From positions 310,001 to 374,000 of the forward strand of contig VXAZ01002367.1 of NCBI GenBank assembly GCA_013399875.1: DNA of 64,000 nt. Reading direction: 5' to 3'. Positions 57,101 to 64,000 of the stretch are shown here, one piece after another; the stretch's first letter is position 1, and each line of letters starts with the position of its first letter. The position numbers and the translations under genes are program-made. The DNA comes from Gymnorhina tibicen (taxonomy: Eukaryota > Chordata > Aves > Passeriformes > Artamidae). The notes below the pieces were generated by a model. It saw nothing but the letters and a program-made list of their open reading frames with translations, was not told the DNA's origin and ran no database searches.

Positions 57101-59629
57101 AACAGGATTTATCTGTCACAAGTTTCTAGGAAGGACAGACGCCAGTACACATGTTAAACACAATGACACTTCCCTAGAGACTTACGATAATACTTCACCC
57201 TTAAATAACACACTCAAAACATTTCACAGACATTAACTAATTAATCCTCAATCCTCATGTGGCTGTAAAAATTACACAGTAGGGAAATAAGGTCAGATCT
57301 TCAGAGGAGATCAAGCTGAGATTAAACAGTCTGCCCCAAGGCTATACTCTGACTTGACAGCAGAGACAGGGTTACAGTTCCCAGGTCCAAGAGGCACCCC
57401 ACCACCAGAACACCTTTGGAGGGACACTGACAGCCCCAAACACCTCCAGCAGCTGCTCAAACAAAGCAAATGTTTAGGCAGGGTCAGATGCCTCCCTGTG
57501 CTCAAAGACAAACATCTAAACATGTGTCTTAAGGCAGTAAGCTGTGCCCCCACAGACCTCCCTATCCTGCTGCGGCTCTGCAAACCAGCATGTGCTGGGG
57601 GTCAGTGGGAGGGGAGGTTTCCTCAGCAGTACAAACCCCTGTGCTGCACCTCCCGAGGACATCTTCCCTACAGATCCACATTTGCTGCATGCCAGGTAGC
57701 CATCATCACTTCAGCTTATAAGAGACTTCAGATACCTGGGGCACATTTTACAAACGCTATACAGAACATGGTGCAAATTGCACCTATCAAGTCTGACCTA
57801 TCAGAGCCTTCAGAGCCCGGAGTGTGAGGATGAATGGAGAAAACGTGACTTTCAGGTGTGTTGAAAGCATTCAGGCAGGCCACAGCAGAGGATACACTGG
57901 CACACTCGGCCTCCTGGGAATCAAACAATTCCCAGAACACAAAAAATGTGCAGGAGGAGATCAACCTACGCATCCTGCAGTTAAATATTCCCTAGGCACA
58001 GGGGAAAACAAGCAGCAACAGCTCTGCACTGTTGCCCCTGTGACTAAACAGAATGGCTACAGCCAAAGAAAGGGTGCTGGTGGCCGGGCCCAAGGACCCT
58101 TTGTCCAAAACCACCCCAAGTTCTACCATTGTTGTGGCATTTAAACAGCTGTTAGTTTTGCCTGCGGCCAGGATGCCAATTCCTATCAACTCTCACCTTT
58201 TTCAGAAAGTACTTCAGTGTATTTTGAAGATAGTGAGGCATAATTTAAAAGGTTCCGTTCTTATTGCAGCATTGTCAGGAGATTAATAAATTAAAAGCTT
58301 GTCTACGACAAGCAGCAGTATATCTACCAGTCCTGGGCTGGCTTTTTGTGAGGATCTGGGTTTGGTTTCGTGAAGTAAAACTGTGTCTAAACTTCTAATT
58401 ATAATAAGAAAAGGTAAGTGCTAGAAAATAGCTGGACCTCATAGCTCTAGCAGAAAGTTAGTTAAAAAGCCAAGAGTTTAAATGACAGCTTCTTTTTTTA
58501 AACTGTACCTGAGGGGAAAGGAAAGTGCTGCCTAGGGTCTAAGGGCTGTGTTGGCAAGAAAGGCTGTGCAAATTGGGAATCAGAGAGGACAGAGGAAAGG
58601 GTCCCACTAACATCAGCAGTGGAAAATCTGATATTAACTGAGAAAGGTGACTTGGATGAAGATAAATATAGTCCACAAGTGAAGACAAGTGACTTGCTAG
58701 ACAAAGACAGCAATGAGCTGTGAGGAAGGGCACAGAGGCAAAGTGTTCTGTGAAAAAGGAAAAAGCACGCACACAAAGACGTAAACAAGATTTCAGCTTG
58801 AAGGAACTGGCAGTTCCTTTCTGTCACTACCATTTACATTGCATTTCCTCCAGCCTTTATAAAACCTGGCTCCTCTAATTCATTCTAATTCACTCTCTAA
58901 TGCCTCCACACGGCTCTTTCATTGTGTGTGTGGGCAGTCTAGAAAGCAGTAGTTGGACAGCTTTTGACTGAAAGGAAATGTCTAAGGCACAGCTCAAAGC
59001 CTGTGGGAGTCAAGAGAAAGCACTGAATTTGGCCTTTAAAAGAAACAGGATGCCAAGAGAGTCACATGAATGCTTAAAACAGAAGATGCATAGGCCTGAG
59101 GTTTGGTTTTAGCCACTAGCTGCTGTAGGCCGGTTTTAGTTAATAGCAGGTGGTGGCTCACTCTTTTGGCACGAGGGCAGATATGAGTTAAAGTTTTAAG
59201 ATATCAATGCAGTGTTTACCTTGCTTAGTAAAAAACAGTGCTCTGCAAACTTTGTCTAGGACCACATCTGTACAAACACTGCACGGGGACCTGGGATCCA
59301 GGTGGACACTTGGCAACATGTGAGCCCTAAGAGCAGTGAAGGGTGCCAGGATCCAAGGCTGCAACAACAAGTGCATAAGCCACTTGATCAAGGAAAGTCA
59401 TTACTCCCCTTACTCAGCTCTCTTTCAACCACAGCTGGAATGGTTAGTCAACTCAGCTGGCTGAGTTAGTCTGACATGGAAAGGAAAAGGCTTTGGGGGG
59501 CCAACAGAAGCCATCAAGTACCGAGGCAGGGCTTACAAAGAACACAGCCATGCTCTCCATTGAGGAAGGAGAATGAGACTGTCTGGACTGCACATACTGG
59601 AGACACTCCCTTGGGTATAATTAAGGATT
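48109..59629 (-). other. MAGI1: MAGI1 upstream intron, unique sequence block
   Basis: About 11.5 kb with no recognised gene. The longest open frames are 53247-53780 (177 codons, plus) and 57354-57827 (157 codons, plus). Neither shows a known domain, and each has a composition-driven look. Short local duplications of AAATAAAAT-type sequence occur near 54540-54571, and TTCTAATATATTTCTAATAT-like sequence near 56990-57035. A donor-like AAAGGTAAGT occurs at about 56705-56712 (plus), without a convincing exon before it. Confidence 0.7.
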
Positions 59630-59780
59630 GGTCCAGGAGCCCAGAGGAGCTGAAGAATCTCTGTCCTTGAAGGTGTAGACAAAGGCCTGAGCAAGCTGTC
59701 AGTGATGTTCCAGCTCTGAGCAAGAGGCTGAACTACACAATCTCCCAGGAATCTTTCCAATGCAAATGATTTGATGATAT
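59630..59780 (+). mobile_element. Old, diverged CR1 LINE 3' end
   Basis: This segment aligns by eye with the CR1 3' region in plus orientation. AGAATCTCTGTCCTTGAAGG corresponds to the CR1 'TCTCCATCCTTGGAGG' block. GGCCTGAGCAAGCTG corresponds to 'GGCCCTGAGCAACCTG'. CTCTGAGCAAGAGGCTGAAC and ATCTCCCAGGAATCTTTCCA correspond to the end blocks, followed by a decayed ATTTGATGAT tail. Divergence is clearly higher than in the copy at 31.5 kb, so this is an older insertion. The left boundary is uncertain, and sequence to about 59476 may also belong to it. Confidence 0.7.
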
Positions 59781-62700
59781 TGGTCACAAGCACAAGTAGT
59801 ACACAGGACGTAAGTTTATAAAGACAATATGTTCCAAAACCTTTAAATTACACTGCAATTGTTAAAAAAAACCAACCAACAAACCCAAAAAACCACAGTA
59901 AACCACAACATACAGACCATTGCTCATACGAAAGCTCACATCTTTTCTCACAAGCCTTTGCAGAACAGTAATCACCTTGGCAAAGACAACAGGCAAGAAC
60001 TGTGTAAACCAGTGCCATGTATTGAGTTTAAGAGATTCGTGGTCAGCTGAGTGTTTATTGAATAGATTTACGGTTGTACAAAGTGCAGTAAATGAGCAAG
60101 ATCAGGTGCCTCGTGCAAGCCACCTCAGATACCATGACTTGCTCTGCAGAGGAACACAAAGCAATGAAAGAAAACCCACTTTTAAAATAAGACTGTTCTG
60201 AAAACAAATGAGATTAAATTATTGACTGCAAAGTGTCTCATTTTAAACAGAGATTACTGGCTCTGCACTAGTCTTCCACTTGATTTAGATTTCCACTTCC
60301 ATCTGATTTAGGTTTTATCACTGCAAGAATAATAGCACTTTGCCTTTCACATTAAGTAATTTCTTTTTCACATATAATGTTTCTCAATGAGATATCCCAC
60401 AGTTTAATTAAATTAAAATTGAAATTGCATTGTAAGAATATAGACCATTTAGTACCTGAGACACTTAAGCATTCATTCTGTTTCATGAAAAAATTAATTA
60501 TGTGAGAGTCGTTAACAACAACTGCAATTCCTTATGGATTTAAGTTATGTTTTGAATTGGAAGACTGAAGTTCCCAGCTGATTTAAATTCTTCATGATGG
60601 CAAAAATGAATTAATGATATTAATATTCCATATGAAACTTAGCATAGGAATGGAATTCTGTGTTAAATGTAAAGGCAGCAGCATGGACAATGAAAGAAGA
60701 GGAACCTCTTTCTATTGTACTGATTTTGTCCTACGGAACTCTGGAGTATTTCTGGGTGAGCTACACTCTACAGGTTCAACCTGAGTACCGGTAAAATCAA
60801 TGACAGCCTTCGAACTGACTTAACAAATACCAGGACTAGGCTCTGGCTTCCCTGGAGCACCTTCTCTCTTTTCTGCATGAAAACCTCAGAGAATTTTTTT
60901 TGTCCTCAGCCATGGTTTAAGAGAAATCTTTTCCAGCCTGATGAAAAGTGAGAATGATAAAAAAAGACCTATAAAGAATGATAAATATAGTATTTCAAAA
61001 TTGGGCACTCTGCTGTTAATTATCATCATTTCCTCCACAGTTTATGCATATTCAAATTATGCTGGCACTTCTCCTTCTGGGGAAACAGTCTGAAAGGGGC
61101 AAGAGGAATCTCTACAGCAGAGCCTGCATTTGAAAATTCACATACTGCATCAAGTTGGATAGCAGAGCCAATTTTCCAGATATATAAATCTTGGTTTAAC
61201 TTCTGCAAGAAAAACATTCACATCCATCCCTTTTATGATGCTATAAGGACATCTCTGTTGGCTGACAGCATCATGCAGAATGAAGATGCAGGACAAATTC
61301 TAAACCAGCATATCCCCTATATAACCTTCTTTGCCCAGGTCCAGGGCTCTATTTTGGAACTAAAATGTAAATTGTGGGCTCTGCTGAGGAATTTCTCTCC
61401 ACTGTCAAAGCCAACCGAGTGCACAGGGTTCAATTTGTTTCCAGGAAAAAAACCCCACTGATTAATTAAAATGCAAAGGCATCTTCCTGCCAAATATTTT
61501 CCAGCCTTATGTTCAGCTAAGAATAATAAGGCTCACCCATATCATCCAAAAGACCGGTAGCCATTCTCAACACACTGTCATCTATCACCCAACAAAAGTC
61601 CCTGTTTGTTGAGGAACGGATTGCAACCAAGCAGACGGGCAGAACATCAGCTGAGGGTTTCACTTCTGTCTAACCCACAGCTCCTTCGGCCTAAAAGCCA
61701 ATACAGCTGCTCCCTTTACTACAGCCATGCCTGGTTGGCCTAGAAACACCACCACTGACAGCTTGAAAGAGCTGTTTCAGGACAGGGAATGCAATGTAGC
61801 AGTAGGATGGAGTCCCAAGTGCTGCCCAGGGCTCTCCAAGCTCCCAGGTCACACCAAGCCACGGGAGCTTGTACCACAGCGGCTGAAATCCCCTCGGACT
61901 CCCATGAGATGAGCCATGCTTTAAATGAGGCCTGTGCTAACGGTGCTCTGCTGATGACAATGATCACCATTAAAAAGCAATATTTAAAGAGCTCCTTATT
62001 GGAGCCCATGCAGGACCAGGGGCCCACACTGCAATTTTAGGGCAAGTTTCTACTTCCAGAGATAAAATGGTGACCTCCTTCAAACAACCCTTTTGGTGCT
62101 GAAAGGCCAGGAAATATAGTCATATTAGGATTAATGATTTGAATTAGCTCTCTTGCACCTGTGCCTCACTGTAGCCATGGCAAAGATGGACAGTAGCTTT
62201 GCCTTCTTAAAGTAACACTTGAGGGTTTCTTTTGTCTACGTAAAATCTTTTCTCTCCCTGTCTTACCAAAGAAACTACTTCAGAAGGAAAAACACCTCCC
62301 ACTGTAAAAGTTTCTTGATATGAAAAATGCAAATCTCAAGCAGCTATAATGAAGAAAATCAATTTTAAACTCCTGGTGGCTATCTTCCTGCAAAGCTGTA
62401 TTATTTTTCATCAAGTATCTACAAGAACCAGATCACGTTTCTAGCTTTCTGTTCCTCTCCTGTGTAATGAGGGAGAATCATGTATATTGCTTTCATTTAA
62501 TTTACCCTAGAAATTCAGAGTTATTGATTGTAGTTGGTAGACTTCCTAGCTGTAAGAGACTGGAAGCAACACTTTTATGCCTTTTGTATTGCTTACTGCA
62601 GAGAGGGACCCAAAAAGAAGAAGAAAAAAATGGGGAGGCAAAATTAAGCTTTGATCCTGGGGGAGAATATATCAATGTGGAGATAAAATACTGTCTGGGA

Positions 62701-64000
62701 ATACCTAAATATATAACACAACTAGAGGTGCAGACTGCCTCTTATGACATTTATTTAAAGAAATATCCATGCAACTGATTATCTGAGAGATATCAGAAAG
62801 GTCTAGATCTAATCAGACTAATCAGGCAAAATTTGCATATTATTCACTGAAAAACATGCAGGTCTTTGGAAGGACCAGAAACTATTCTCTAATTTGGATA
62901 GTATTTAGAAAACAGTTTTGTGAAGGGAAGGAAAAGAACAACAGAATTTTGAGGAAATATTTTGTTTGAATATTTTAAAAGCAATAACTTAATTCAGAAA
63001 GCTGCCAAAATATCAAACAGGATTAATGCTAGAATACTTTGCATGATTTGGTAGCTTACAAATGTATGCACAGAGCCAAGCATCTGTCAACTCCCTCAGG
63101 CAGCCTTGCTTAACAGAATGCAATTTCTTACCTGAAAAACATAAATAAGAAACATACATTTACATTTTGCTCTGCATAACTTAATATGTTATTTAGTACC
63201 CTAAATCACACACAAAACCAGTTCCTCCTATTAAGCATGCAAAGATGCTACATCACTTGTGTAGAATGTTTTTAAAATCAACAGTAGTTTCCAATTAAAA
63301 CAGTTCAGATGTAAATATTTATACCAAATACAGCGACGTGATTAACATTCTTACCAGATACAAGCTCACTGGAATACAACACTTTCCATAATTACCCCCT
63401 GCTCACGGACTGAAGTCGTTTGATCCCCCCAGGCATCAGGATAAGGGAGCTAACACCCAAACCATGACCACCACACACCACCTAAGGGTCCTTCTTCCCA
63501 CAGGGAAAGCTCTCTGGGACATGAGCATGGCACATGTTCCTTGGGCACCCTCCCCTGCTCTGGGGTCCCACAGATCACAGATGTAAGACTCAGTGCTGGC
63601 AGGAGGGGACAGGTAGGAGATGTGCACAGGCAAGTCTCAAGCAGTGTGTGTAGTTTGGCTCTGGTCTGAATCCCACCCCAGCGTTCAGGGGGAACTTGAG
63701 AGAGCATTTTCATTTTCCCCCATGTTGCACTCACATCAAATCTGCAGTTCCCTTCCATCTGGATCAATTGGTATTCAATGTGAACAGACCCCTGAGGCTC
63801 TGCTCAGGTATTAAATGTTTTTGGTGCAAGTCTCTGCAGTAAATAGGAACAAACCTATAAGCCTAGAATCATCTGAAATCCACAGGGATCTAGGCAGAAT
63901 CCATACAGCTGCCATGAAGACCTCAGCTGCAGTCATAGATGGATTATACTCATTTAAAAAAGGTATTAATGTATAAAGCTTCCACAAGGGACAAAACCCT
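59781..64000 (-). other. MAGI1: MAGI1 upstream intron, right-hand end of window
   Basis: About 4.2 kb of unique AT-rich sequence with no recognised gene. It begins with an A/C-rich tract near 59864-59898. Open frames are at most about 105 codons and without known motifs. On the minus strand a CAG|GTAAGA donor-like site sits near 63133, but the same CAG also ends a T-rich tract, so it is equally an acceptor-like site and no exon is supported. The window ends inside this block, so the upstream MAGI1 exon is beyond it. Confidence 0.7.

Noticed and set aside
57354..57827. Open frame of 157 codons, plus strand, Cys/Pro-rich
   Set aside because: Local GC-richer patch lowers stop frequency; no domain pattern and no splice or promoter support.
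63125..63150. CAG|GTAAGA on the minus strand as a possible MAGI1 donor
   Set aside because: The sequence before the CAG is a T-rich tract without coding character, so it resembles an acceptor as much as a donor; no exon is supported.

Overview
This is a 64 kb piece of a vertebrate nuclear genome, almost certainly a bird. It is AT-rich and CpG-poor, and nearly all of it is non-coding. It carries one well-formed spliced coding exon and four recognisable fragments of CR1, the typical avian LINE. Nothing resembles bacterial operons, a phage, a CRISPR array, a plasmid or an organelle. The longest open frames (up to 194 codons) are about what chance gives in 64 kb of six-frame AT-rich DNA, and none resembles a protein family I know.

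The one gene I can name is MAGI1, on the minus strand. Its exon lies at 9187-9303 (117 bases, 38 full codons). A strong acceptor sits on its right-hand (upstream) side and a GTAAGT donor on its left-hand (downstream) side. The translation is the segment after the N-terminal PDZ domain that leads into the guanylate-kinase-like domain of a MAGI scaffold protein, and it fits MAGI1 better than MAGI2 or MAGI3. Everything to the right, 9304-64000, would be the preceding intron (at least 54.7 kb, probably the giant first intron). Everything to the left, 1-9186, would be part of the following intron. No promoter, CpG island or first exon is visible.

Layout: 1-9180 intron with a T/G-rich tract near 8.5 kb; 9187-9303 MAGI1 exon; 9.9 kb AC microsatellite; 10505-10630 CR1 remnant (minus); 10.6-31.5 kb unique sequence with simple repeats and a 16-bp perfect hairpin at 29.2 kb; 31515-32104 CR1 3' end (plus), the best preserved copy; 32.1-47.8 kb unique sequence with a 13-bp hairpin and an 18-bp palindrome; 47772-48108 CR1 3' end (minus); 48.1-59.6 kb unique sequence; 59630-59780 old CR1 3' end (plus); then unique sequence to the end.

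I found no undescribed multi-gene system. The observations most worth checking are the hairpin at 29197-29234, which is too perfect for chance, and two cryptic exon candidates with strong splice donors: 17784-17854 on plus, and 38840-38980 on minus, which is MAGI1-sense but has an incompatible reading phase.
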